The notes under the pieces were generated by a model. It searched no databases. It was not told the DNA's origin and saw nothing but the letters and a program-made list of their open reading frames with translations. 29,164 nucleotides of DNA, taken from Candidatus Paceibacter sp. (lineage in GTDB: Bacteria; Patescibacteriota; Minisyncoccia; UBA6257; HR35). Positions 8,045 to 16,010 of this stretch are shown here, piece after piece. Both the position numbers and the translations under genes were made by a program. Each line of letters begins with the position of its first letter. The stretch's first letter is position 1. The DNA lies in NCBI GenBank assembly GCA_023255765.1, contig JAGDVT010000002.1:1-29164 (forward strand). Direction: 5' to 3'.

Positions 8045-9055
8045 TTAATTTATACAAAATTTTTTATAATATTCAAAATTTTCTACAATTTTACCTAAAC
8101 CAAGAACTACAGAATGTAGGGGATTTTCAAATTTATTTACTTTAATATTTAAATTTTTTTCCAAAAAGCTGTCTAGCCCTTCAAGTAAACTGCCTCCTCC
8201 TGTTAGGTAAATTCCTTTATTAATTATATCTCCTACCAAGTCTGCTGGTGTAATATTAATAATATCTTTTATTTCATCTACTAAATCTTCCAGATTAGAA
8301 TTTAATGCTTCTCTAATATCTTGACTGCTTAAGGTAATTTCTTTGGGTAATGTTGTAATTGCATCTCTGCCTCTTAATACATAATAGTTGTTCTTACCTA
8401 CTATTGATCCTATATTTACTTTAGCCTCTTCTATTTGGCTTTCTCCTACAATCAGATTATATTTTAATCTTACGTAATTTTGTAGTGATTGATTGAATTT
8501 ATCTCCAGCTATTTTTATACTTTTCCCGACTACTATCCCGCCCAATGCTATAACAGATATCTCTGTTGTCCCTCCTCCTATATCAACGATTAAAAAACCT
8601 TTTGGTTCATCTATATCTAAATTTCCTCCTAGTGCTGCGGCTATTGGTTGTTCTATCAAATAAACTTTTTTAAAGCCTGCTGATATACCTGCATCTATTA
8701 CTCCTCTCATTTGAACTTCTGTTAAATTAAGTGGTATGCCGATTAAAACAATTGGTCTTAATAATGATAAATATTCTTTATAAATATTTTCTAAAATTTT
8801 TGAAAGATATGCCTGTGTAGCCTCAAAGTCTGTTACAACACCAAAATTTATAGGTCTTACAACATTTATGTGTTGCGGCGTTCTGCCTAACATTTTTTGT
8901 GCTTCTTTCCCTATGGCTATTATAGTTTGATTTCTTTTATCAAATGCAATAACAGATGGTTCTTCAAAAATTATTCCTCTATTTTTTAAATAAACAAGAG
9001 TATTTGATGTCCCTAAATCAATAGCTAATTGTAATTGTAAAGTTATTTTTGGCAT
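8045..9055 (-). CDS. mreB: Rod shape-determining actin homologue MreB
   Basis: This is the actin-like ATPase that forms membrane filaments directing lateral wall synthesis. The phosphate-1 motif is DLGTSNT (13-19), the phosphate-2 motif DIGGGTTEISVIALGG lies in the middle, and the adenosine motif YLTGGGSLLEGLD lies near the C terminus. The 336-residue length and the EQPIAAALG segment are typical of MreB. The N terminus MPKITLQLQLAIDLG lacks an obvious strong amphipathic helix. The ATG shares one base with the proS stop (TAATG), so mreB is translationally coupled to proS. Confidence 0.97.
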   Translation of the reverse strand: MPKITLQLQLAIDLGTSNTLVYLKNRGIIFEEPSVIAFDKRNQTIIAIGKEAQKMLGRTPQHINVVRPINFGVVTDFEATQAYLSKILENIYKEYLSLLRPIVLIGIPLNLTEVQMRGVIDAGISAGFKKVYLIEQPIAAALGGNLDIDEPKGFLIVDIGGGTTEISVIALGGIVVGKSIKIAGDKFNQSLQNYVRLKYNLIVGESQIEEAKVNIGSIVGKNNYYVLRGRDAITTLPKEITLSSQDIREALNSNLEDLVDEIKDIINITPADLVGDIINKGIYLTGGGSLLEGLDSFLEKNLNIKVNKFENPLHSVVLGLGKIVENFEYYKKFCIN

Positions 9056-10299
9056 TACTTAATGAATTTTAACAAATCTCCTATATTTATTAATTTATAT
9101 TTTTTATCTTTTCTTTTTTTAAAATCAATTTTCTTATATTTTACAAAATTTTCACCAATTACAATTCTATATGGAATACCTATTAAATCACTTTCTACAA
9201 GTTTTTCTCCTGTGCTTATATCTTCTCTGTCATCAATTAATACTTCTATATTTTTATTTAATAAATTTTTATAAATTTTCTCTCCAATTTCTACTATTTT
9301 TCTATTTTTTTTATCATCTTTAATATTTGCTAAAATAATATGAACCTTAAATGGAGCAACTTCTTCAGGCCAAAGAATACCTTTTTCATCATTATAAACT
9401 TCTACTATTGCTCCCATCAGCCTTGTAACTCCTATTCCATAACATCCTGCATAAACTAATTTTCTATTATTATCTTTATCTAAAAAATAAACTTCAAAAG
9501 CTTCTGAAAATCTTGTACCTAAATTAAATGTATTTCCTACTTCTATTGATTTTAATTCTTCTAATTCTCTTTTACAATTTTTACATTTTTTCTCTTCAAT
9601 TATTTCTTTATTCCAAGCTACTTTGCAATTTTTGCAATAATAAATAATATCTTCTCCTGCATTTGTAGGTACTTGAAATTCTGTAGAATAAGGAGAAAAT
9701 GTTCCTCCTGATGCAAATGTTTCTACTGCATTTAATCCGCATCTTTTAAATATTTTTATATAAGTTCTATCTACTATTTTTTTAAATCTCTCAACTTCTT
9801 CATTGTTTTTGTGGAAACTATACAAATCTTTCATTATAAATTCTCTATTTCTTAAAAGGCCTGACTTTGCTCTTAATTCATCTCTATATTTTGTGTGAAT
9901 TTGATATAAAGCAATTGGCAAATCTTTATAAGAATTAATTAATTTTTTAACTAAAGGAAAAATTATTTCTTCATGTGTAGGAGCTAAAGAATATTCAGAA
10001 CCAGTTTGGCTTTTTGTTTTAAATAAGACATCAAACTTTTCCCATCTTCCTGTTTTTTCCCAATATTCTTTAGGATGAAGATTAGTTAATAGAAGTTCTT
10101 GGCATCCTATTTTATTTAGTTCTTCTCTTATTATATTTTCTATTTTTTTAATAACTCTAATACCTAAAGGTAGAAAATTATAAATTCCTGCTGAAACTTT
10201 TTCTATAAATCCTGCTCTTATTAAAAGTTTTGCGTTTCTTGATTCTTCATCCGCAGGTTCTTCTTTATAAGTTTTATATATCAACTTTGATTGTAGCAT
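9055..10299 (-). CDS. proS: Prolyl-tRNA synthetase, short form without the INS editing domain
   Basis: This class II synthetase charges tRNA-Pro. Motif 2 lies around RDELRAKSGLLRNREFIMKD (139-158), motif 3 around YAGCYGIGVTRL (283-294), and the anticodon-binding domain covers about 315-414. At 414 residues it is about 150 shorter than standard bacterial ProRS. The editing insertion (INS), which clears Ala-tRNA(Pro), is missing. What remains is a compact zinc-ribbon-like unit, Cys222-x-x-Cys225 and Cys239-x-x-Cys242, whose halves would flank INS in full-length enzymes. It heads the mreBCD-mrdA chain and shares a base with mreB. Upstream, TAAAAT lies 9 bases before the ATG and a double TATAAT lies further out. 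Confidence 0.95.
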   Translation of the reverse strand: MLQSKLIYKTYKEEPADEESRNAKLLIRAGFIEKVSAGIYNFLPLGIRVIKKIENIIREELNKIGCQELLLTNLHPKEYWEKTGRWEKFDVLFKTKSQTGSEYSLAPTHEEIIFPLVKKLINSYKDLPIALYQIHTKYRDELRAKSGLLRNREFIMKDLYSFHKNNEEVERFKKIVDRTYIKIFKRCGLNAVETFASGGTFSPYSTEFQVPTNAGEDIIYYCKNCKVAWNKEIIEEKKCKNCKRELEELKSIEVGNTFNLGTRFSEAFEVYFLDKDNNRKLVYAGCYGIGVTRLMGAIVEVYNDEKGILWPEEVAPFKVHIILANIKDDKKNRKIVEIGEKIYKNLLNKNIEVLIDDREDISTGEKLVESDLIGIPYRIVIGENFVKYKKIDFKKRKDKKYKLINIGDLLKFIK

Positions 10300-10308
10300 T
10301 ATTAAATA

Positions 10309-10341
10309 ATTTTAAAAAAAATTCAAAAATATTATATTATA
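10309..10341 (-). promoter_or_regulatory. Promoter region of the proS-mre operon
   Basis: The minus strand holds overlapping TATAATATAAT (10341-10331), 31 bases before the proS ATG, and TAAAAT (10314-10309), nine bases before it. The first would give a leader of about 24 bases; the second would give a leaderless message like others in the window. Which one is used cannot be decided from the sequence. Confidence 0.35.
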
Positions 10342-10432
10342 ATTAAAACTTTAATTTTAAAAAATATCATAAATTGCGAAGTAAAATAGTATAAAATTAT
10401 TTTGAGAAGCTAAATATTAATTTAGATTAGCA

Positions 10433-11530
10433 TTATAAAGAAAATTCTAACACAACCTTACATACATTAGCACCCCACCCATTACCATTTAAAGTTCTTC
10501 CTTGCATTAGTATATAATTTACGTTATCTAAAAATATTTTGGGTCTTTGATCATTTGGTATATCTCTATAATTATCTAAATTCCAATAAACATAATACCA
10601 ATCAGCATAATCTCTATCTGATACTCCTCGAGGCCATAGTCCCATTTTTGAAGTGTTTCCTGCGTCAGAAATATCAAACTGGACAGGGTTGTAAGCAAAA
10701 TAGCCTGCACCTCCGCTTGAAAACTCAGTCCCAACAAATTTCACTTGATGAGCTACTGTTATCCCTAAATAATTACTCCCAAGTGGGTTATTTTTATCCT
10801 TAATAAACTTGACATCGCAAACTCCACCATCATCGCTATAAAAATAAATCAAAATTCTTTTAATTTTGTGTTTCAAATTTCCCAAGTTTCTATTTAAATC
10901 ATAAGAACCGCTTACCACTATTGAGCTGCGCCTATCTGGAGTTTCTATTGACCATGAACAAGGCGGGTCAAATCTTTCCCCACCATACCAACAATCTCCC
11001 CAATGTTCATGTGGCCAATTTGCTTCTACTCTTCTTGTTTCAAGATCAGGTACTACTACCAAATTTTTAGCAGGATTAATTGGAACCTTTAAGCAGCTTA
11101 CCCAATTACTATTTGCTAGTCCTATAGGATAAAGTCTTTCAATATTAGAGGAGTCTCTATACAGTAATCTATTGCCATTCCCCCCTATTATTTGTTCTTG
11201 AGATGGATTTAGACAGTTAGCCCCTTCATAATAACTAATCTCTACTTGTGAAGTTTTCCTATCAACATACTCTTTTGTTGCTACTTGGTTTGCTGGTGAA
11301 TTTTGATCTGGTGTTCGTGCAAAAAGAGGAGCATATTCAGCAGGCATTCTACCTATTTGTTTTAGAAACTTAAATCCTGCATTTTCTGTTTTAAAGACAG
11401 TGTATTTTGTTTGTTGTTGAGCTGATAATGGTTTTATATCTCTTGTAAGTAGAAATATGGTTAATATTGATAGTATTACTCCTAAGAATGTTCCTATTAT
11501 TAATTGCTTGTTTTTATTTAATTTTTCCAT
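10433..11530 (-). CDS. Secreted or membrane-anchored protein of unknown function, high GC
   Basis: An N-terminal hydrophobic segment (about residues 10-29) followed by LSAQQQ suggests a signal peptide or anchor; the remaining 335 residues would be outside the cell. NQVATKEYVDRK (81-92) resembles the A-T-x-x-Y-V-D motif common in phage tail fibres and other extracellular fibrous proteins. The C-terminal two thirds is rich in Trp, Tyr and Asn and contains six cysteines, consistent with a disulfide-stabilised beta domain. Base composition differs sharply from its neighbours: 10921-10980 has 29 G+C of 60, against 8 of 60 at 9241-9300 in proS. This suggests acquisition or distinct selection. It starts 23 bases after clpP, with TAAAAT nine bases before the ATG. 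Confidence 0.8.
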   Translation of the reverse strand: MEKLNKNKQLIIGTFLGVILSILTIFLLTRDIKPLSAQQQTKYTVFKTENAGFKFLKQIGRMPAEYAPLFARTPDQNSPANQVATKEYVDRKTSQVEISYYEGANCLNPSQEQIIGGNGNRLLYRDSSNIERLYPIGLANSNWVSCLKVPINPAKNLVVVPDLETRRVEANWPHEHWGDCWYGGERFDPPCSWSIETPDRRSSIVVSGSYDLNRNLGNLKHKIKRILIYFYSDDGGVCDVKFIKDKNNPLGSNYLGITVAHQVKFVGTEFSSGGAGYFAYNPVQFDISDAGNTSKMGLWPRGVSDRDYADWYYVYWNLDNYRDIPNDQRPKIFLDNVNYILMQGRTLNGNGWGANVCKVVLEFSL

Positions 11531-11553
11531 ATTAGATTAATTTTAAGGCTATT

Positions 11554-12186
11554 TTATTTTTTGTCAAATTTGGATGGTGGATTTATTTGCTTGCTATATT
11601 CTACTATTTTATCTATTAATCCATATTCTTTTGCTTCTTGTGCGGTTAAATAGAAATCTCTATCAGTATCTTTTTCTATTTTTTCTAAAGGCTGACCTGT
11701 ATGCTTTGATAATATTTCATTTATTCTTGCTTTTATTTTTAATATTTGTTTTGCTGTAATTTCTATTTCAGTTGCTTGACCCGCCGCCTCTCCCATAACT
11801 TGATGAAGTAAAATTTCTGTATTAGGAAGAGCCATTCTCTTACCTTTTGTTCCTGCTGCCAATAAAATTGCAGCTGCTGATGCTACCATACCTAAACCAA
11901 TTGTTACAACATCTGGCTTTACAAATTGCATCGTATCGTAAATTGCCAAAGCTGAAGTTACTACTCCTCCTGGTGAATTTATATAAAGATATATATCTTT
12001 TTCAGGGTCTTCATGCTCTAAAAACAAAAGTTGAGCAATTATAACATTAGCTACTGTATCATTTATTGGAGTTCCTAAAATTATTATTCTATCTTTCAAA
12101 AGCCTTGAATAAATATCATAAGCCCTTTCTCCGTACTGTGTCTTTTCTATTACATAAGGTATTAATTGCATATATTTGTCTTCCAT
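11554..12186 (-). CDS. clpP: ATP-dependent Clp protease proteolytic subunit
   Basis: ClpP forms the tetradecameric proteolytic chamber that degrades proteins unfolded by ClpX or ClpA/C-type ATPases. The catalytic triad is intact and correctly spaced: Ser103 (GMVASAAA), His128 (ILLHQ) and Asp177 (DTDRDFYL). The spacing of 25 and 74 residues equals that of E. coli ClpP. The N terminus LIPYVIEKTQYGERAYDIYSRLL is typical of the mature family start, so there is little or no propeptide. It is 210 residues long. An extended -10 overlaps the stop codon of the preceding gene and sits nine bases before the ATG. No clpX is in the window. Confidence 0.97.
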   Translation of the reverse strand: MEDKYMQLIPYVIEKTQYGERAYDIYSRLLKDRIIILGTPINDTVANVIIAQLLFLEHEDPEKDIYLYINSPGGVVTSALAIYDTMQFVKPDVVTIGLGMVASAAAILLAAGTKGKRMALPNTEILLHQVMGEAAGQATEIEITAKQILKIKARINEILSKHTGQPLEKIEKDTDRDFYLTAQEAKEYGLIDKIVEYSKQINPPSKFDKK

Positions 12187-12195
12187 CTCAATCTT

Positions 12196-12204
12196 ATTAT
12201 ATCA
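12196..12204 (-). promoter_or_regulatory. Extended -10 promoter of clpP, overlapping the upstream stop codon
   Basis: On the minus strand TGATATAAT (12204-12196) matches the extended -10 consensus TGnTATAAT. The TAA stop of the preceding membrane protein (12199-12197) lies inside it. A weak -35, TTGGAT (12224-12219), lies 17 bases upstream. The gap to the clpP ATG is nine bases, which predicts a nearly leaderless mRNA. Confidence 0.6.
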
Positions 12205-12760
12205 ATTCTTTGTTTAAAATCCAAATAAATAAAATAAAAATCAAAATTGTTCTTAATATATAATTAAATGGAAGAAAATAAAAAAGCCAAATTGCTTCAC
12301 TTATAAAAATACTTATCAGGACAGAATTAAGTAAATTTTTACTAAAACCAAATAAAGAAACCGTTAATATCAAAAATAAAGACAAAATGATAAGATAAAT
12401 AAAATTAACTTTTTCAAAATACACAGAAATTATTAAAAATGAAATAAATAAAAATATACTCCATCCTAATTTTTTGTTTTTCAAAAATATGAAATAGTAA
12501 ATAGGCCAGGTAATTAGGATAATATAATTTTTAAGGTCAAAAATTGATGGTAGCAAAAATAAAGGTAATGGATATAAAAATGTATTAAATAATATTTCTA
12601 GACCTCTTAAATAGTAATAATTAAAGAAGAGTAAAGTTAAAAGAAAAAACTGATAAAAGTAATAATTATTTAAAGATAAATAAAAAAATAAGGTAGTGAG
12701 TAAAATTGCTGATGTTATGAAGTAATTTTTATATATCCAAATTTTTAACTTCTCTAGCAT
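12197..12760 (-). CDS. Polytopic membrane protein of unknown function
   Basis: I do not recognise this 187-residue protein. It is almost entirely hydrophobic, with about six membrane helices rich in Ile, Leu, Phe and Tyr, short polar loops, and a basic N terminus (MLEKLKIWIYK). There is no signal peptide and no conserved motif I can name. The start lies 32 bases inside the 3' end of gyrB, so it is probably translated from the gyrB transcript. Its stop codon is embedded in the clpP -10. It could be a transporter fragment, an MreD/RodA-like or prepilin-peptidase-like membrane protein, but none of these is supported by residues I can see. Confidence 0.7.
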   Translation of the reverse strand: MLEKLKIWIYKNYFITSAILLTTLFFYLSLNNYYFYQFFLLTLLFFNYYYLRGLEILFNTFLYPLPLFLLPSIFDLKNYIILITWPIYYFIFLKNKKLGWSIFLFISFLIISVYFEKVNFIYLIILSLFLILTVSLFGFSKNLLNSVLISIFISEAIWLFYFLPFNYILRTILIFILFIWILNKELI

Positions 12761-14633
12761 AAGCTTCTATAAATCTTTTCCTTGGTTCGACTTCTGTACC
12801 CATTAAAATGGTGAATAATTGATCTGCTTTTTCTGCATCTTTTATTGTAACTTTTTTCAAAATTCTTTTTTCCGGATTCATTGTTGTATCCCAAAGTTCT
12901 TCTGGGTTCATTTCTCCTAATCCTTTATATCTTTGCACATCTATATTTTTTTTATTTTGTTTTTCCAATTTTTTAACAATTTCGTCTTTTTCCTCGTCTG
13001 AATAAGCATAATAAATCTCTTTACCTGCTTGAATTTTATACAAAGGAGGTTGTGCTATATATACATGACCATTTTCGATTAATGGTTTGAAAAATCTATA
13101 AAATAAAGTTAAGATTAAAGTTCTAATATGGGATCCATCTATATCTGCATCTGTTGCTATTATTATTTTTGAATACCTCAAATTATCTAAATTGAAGTCT
13201 TTGCCTATGCCAGTTCCTAATGCAATTATAAGATCTCTAATTTCTTTTGATTTAAGAATTTTTGTTAGGTTTGCTTTTTCTACGTTTAATATTTTACCTC
13301 TTAATGGAAGAACTGCCTGATAAGATCTATCTCTTCCTTGCTTTGCGCTTCCACCAGCACTATCTCCTTCAACTATAAATAATTCCCTTTTAGAAAAATC
13401 TTTAGTAGAGCAATCTGCTAGTTTCCCGGATAAAATTAAAGATGTTGAAAGTCTTTTCTTAAATACTGTTTCTCTTGCGCTTTTTTCTGCTTCTCTTGCT
13501 TCTAAATTTACTACTAATCTTTGTAAAATATTCTTAGCTTCATCTGGATTTTTCCCAAAATATTCTTTAAGAAAGCTAAATGTTCTACTCTCTACAAAAC
13601 TTTTAATTTCAGGATTACCAAGCTTTGATTTAGTTTGTCCTTCAAATTGAGGTTCTGGTATTTTTAAAGAAATTATTGCATAAAGTCCACCTCTTATATC
13701 TTCGGTTATTAAATTTTTATTATTTTTAATTACATTTAATTCTTTTCCTAAATCATTAAATATTCTAACTAGTGCATTTCTAAATCCTATAAGATGTGTT
13801 CCTCCTTCTGGATTTAATATATTATTAGTGAATGCTAATTCCTTAGTCTCTACATTTTCTACATAATTAAAACAAAATTCATATTCTTTATCTTCCTCTG
13901 TTAATTTACCATAAATATGATAAGGATTTATTAATTTTTTATTTTTTGTTATATGGTCTAAAAAACTTATAAGTCCACCCTCGAAATAAAATCCATAATT
14001 AAATTCTTCATCAGATCTTCCATCGTAAAAATTTATTCTTAAACCAGGAGTTAAATATGCTTGATGTCTTAAATATTCTAAAATTAAATCTCTATCAAAT
14101 TCTATTTCCTGAAAAATTTTCGGATCAGGTTCAAAAATAATAGTAGTTCCGGTCTTATCAACTTTTTTACCTTTTTTCAATGCTGTCTTAGGAATACCTC
14201 TTTCGTATTCTTGTGTCCATTCATACCCATCCCTATAAACCACAGCTTTTAGATATTTTGATAACGCATTAACAACTGAAAGCCCTACTCCATGAAGACC
14301 TCCAGATACTTTATATATTTTTTGACTAAATTTACCTCCTGCATGAAGATAAGTAAGCACTGTTTCCAAAGCAGATTTTTTTGTTTTTGGATGAATATCT
14401 ACAGGAATTCCTCTACCATCATCAGAAATTGAAACTCTATTATTTTTAAGTAATCTTACTTCTATATTCTTTGCATAACCTGCTAAGGCTTCGTCTACGG
14501 CATTATTAATAATTTCCCAAACTAAATGATGGAGGCCGTCTTTGCCAGTACCACCAATATACATACCAGGCCTTTTTCTAACTGCTTCTATGCCTTCTAA
14601 TACTTGTATATGTTCTGCTTTATAATCGCTCAT
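12729..14633 (-). CDS. gyrB: DNA gyrase subunit B
   Basis: This is the ATPase and TOPRIM subunit of gyrase, which introduces negative supercoils with GyrA. The GHKL ATPase has Glu40 and Asn44 (EIINNAVDEAL), Asp71 with Arg74 (DDGRGIP), and the QTK loop lysine Lys335 (EGQTKSKLG). The TOPRIM domain has Glu422 (VEGDSAGG) and Asp495/Asp497 (TDADIDGSH). The C-terminal QRYKGLGEMNPEELWDTTM segment is GyrB-type. The 634-residue length is that of GyrB without the proteobacterial insert. ParE is the alternative, but HVYIAQPPLYK and the tail favour GyrB. It begins 2 bases after the stop of the DoxX-like gene. Confidence 0.95.
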   Translation of the reverse strand: MSDYKAEHIQVLEGIEAVRKRPGMYIGGTGKDGLHHLVWEIINNAVDEALAGYAKNIEVRLLKNNRVSISDDGRGIPVDIHPKTKKSALETVLTYLHAGGKFSQKIYKVSGGLHGVGLSVVNALSKYLKAVVYRDGYEWTQEYERGIPKTALKKGKKVDKTGTTIIFEPDPKIFQEIEFDRDLILEYLRHQAYLTPGLRINFYDGRSDEEFNYGFYFEGGLISFLDHITKNKKLINPYHIYGKLTEEDKEYEFCFNYVENVETKELAFTNNILNPEGGTHLIGFRNALVRIFNDLGKELNVIKNNKNLITEDIRGGLYAIISLKIPEPQFEGQTKSKLGNPEIKSFVESRTFSFLKEYFGKNPDEAKNILQRLVVNLEAREAEKSARETVFKKRLSTSLILSGKLADCSTKDFSKRELFIVEGDSAGGSAKQGRDRSYQAVLPLRGKILNVEKANLTKILKSKEIRDLIIALGTGIGKDFNLDNLRYSKIIIATDADIDGSHIRTLILTLFYRFFKPLIENGHVYIAQPPLYKIQAGKEIYYAYSDEEKDEIVKKLEKQNKKNIDVQRYKGLGEMNPEELWDTTMNPEKRILKKVTIKDAEKADQLFTILMGTEVEPRKRFIEAYAREVKNLDI

Positions 14634-14635
14634 TT

Positions 14636-14977
14636 TTAATTTGTTAATCTTATTTCGAATAATCTATCTATACTAATAGCACCGGGTCCTATTGACAGTA
14701 ATATTATAAAATAAGCCACAAGTCCTAATTTATCAAGATTAATTTCTTTTTTTATTACTCCTTTTATAAACTTAGCTATTTCGAAAGTCAAAAGAATCAA
14801 ATTGGAAAGCGAAGAATAAAAACCTAATAAAAGTGATAAAGCTAATATAAAAAATAAAAAACTTTTAATTTTATTTATTAAAAAATTTTTATAAGAAAGA
14901 TTAAAATATATAGATGAAACTATTAATCTTGAAAGAAAAATTAAATAATCGCTAAATATCCAAATGGATTGGACCAT
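14636..14977 (-). CDS. Small DoxX-like membrane protein
   Basis: This 113-residue protein has four predicted hydrophobic helices. The C-terminal IGPGAISIDRLFE matches the DoxX-family ending G-P-G-x-x-S-[IL]-D-R-L, and SRLIVSSIYFNLSYKNFL near the N terminus resembles the first DoxX helix. The biochemical role of the family is not settled; some members act in thiol or redox-related membrane complexes. Its ATG overlaps the divergent dprA start by 14 bases, and I see no later ATG, GTG or TTG at a plausible position. It is directly followed by gyrB and is probably cotranscribed with it. Confidence 0.7.
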   Translation of the reverse strand: MVQSIWIFSDYLIFLSRLIVSSIYFNLSYKNFLINKIKSFLFFILALSLLLGFYSSLSNLILLTFEIAKFIKGVIKKEINLDKLGLVAYFIILLSIGPGAISIDRLFEIRLTN

Positions 14978-16010
14978 TGAAAAAATTTATTTTAATTTAA
15001 TAAACAAAAATTTTAAACCTTATCAGTCTTCTATATTTAAATTATACCAAAAATTAGGTAGTTTTGAAAAAGTTTATAAAGATCTTACGAATAAAAATAG
15101 TCTTGAATTTAATGATCCAGAGAAAGAATATAAAAAATTAGAAAAATTTGGAATAGAAATTGCAATTTTAAATGAAGAAGTTTATCCTTATAAATTAAAA
15201 AGCATAGATGAACCACCATTAGGTTTATATTTACTAGGTAACAAAAGCTTATTAAAAGAAGAAACTTTATTTATAGCCATAGTAGGAACCAGGAAAGCAA
15301 CAAGTTATGGATTAAATACATCAAGAAAATTTGCCAAAGAATTAGCTAGTTTAGGAACTGTTATAGTAAGTGGTTTAGCTTATGGAATAGATGAAGAAGC
15401 ACATAAAGGAACTGTTGAGGTTAATGGTAAAACTATAGCTGTATTAGGGGAAGGTATTGATTTAGTTTTAAATTCTAATAAAAAATATTTGATAGAGAAA
15501 ATTTTAGAAAATGATGGACTTATAATTTCAGAATATTCTTTAGAAACACCTGCAATGCCTTATCATTTTCCATTAAGAAATAGAATAATCGCAGGAATAA
15601 GTGATGGTATATTGGTGGTAGAAGCTCCTATTGATTCTGGCGCATTGATAACTGCTAACTATGGATTAAAATATGGACGGGAAATTTTTGTTATTCCAGG
15701 TGAGATTACAAATAAAAATTTTATAGGTAGCCATAATCTAATTAAACAAGGAGCAAGGTTAACTACAGATATAGAAGATATATTAACTGAATTTGGTTTA
15801 GATTTAAATTACAAAGAAAAATTAAAGAAGGTAAAGCTTTCTCCAAAAGAAGAATTAATATGCGAAATTATTGAAAAGGGTTATAAAACAATAGAAGAAA
15901 TAAGCAAAGAAACAAATTTAGCCATTCAAGAAATTTTGATAATTTTAACACATATGGAGATTAAAGGAATTATAAAAAATAAAGAAGGTAAATTTTATTT
16001 GATTCAATAA
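14964..16010 (+). CDS. dprA: DNA processing protein DprA
   Basis: DprA loads RecA onto incoming single-stranded DNA during natural transformation. The Rossmann-like core has VGTRKAT (108-114), SGLAYGIDEEAH (136-147), EYSLETPAMPYHFPLRNRIIAG (190-211) and SGALITA (225-231), all family hallmarks. A C-terminal winged-helix domain (about 293-346) is present and the N-terminal helical region is short. The 348-residue length is typical. It is the only plus-strand gene between 3810 and 21181. Its start overlaps the divergent DoxX-like gene and its stop overlaps ileS by 7 bases (TTCAATAA region). It hints that DNA uptake functions are retained, though no com genes are in view. Confidence 0.95.
   Translation: MDWTIEKIYFNLINKNFKPYQSSIFKLYQKLGSFEKVYKDLTNKNSLEFNDPEKEYKKLEKFGIEIAILNEEVYPYKLKSIDEPPLGLYLLGNKSLLKEETLFIAIVGTRKATSYGLNTSRKFAKELASLGTVIVSGLAYGIDEEAHKGTVEVNGKTIAVLGEGIDLVLNSNKKYLIEKILENDGLIISEYSLETPAMPYHFPLRNRIIAGISDGILVVEAPIDSGALITANYGLKYGREIFVIPGEITNKNFIGSHNLIKQGARLTTDIEDILTEFGLDLNYKEKLKKVKLSPKEELICEIIEKGYKTIEEISKETNLAIQEILIILTHMEIKGIIKNKEGKFYLIQ

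Noticed and set aside
12729..14633. ParE (topoisomerase IV) instead of GyrB
   Set aside because: HVYIAQPPLYK and the QRYKGLGEMNPEELWDTTM tail are GyrB-like. ParE cannot be fully excluded without seeing the partner gene.
16004..16006. UGA recoded as glycine, as in Gracilibacteria
   Set aside because: ileS, mreC, mreD and the genes ending at 22420 and 23762 all end at TGA at sensible C termini, and no conserved glycine is encoded by in-frame TGA.
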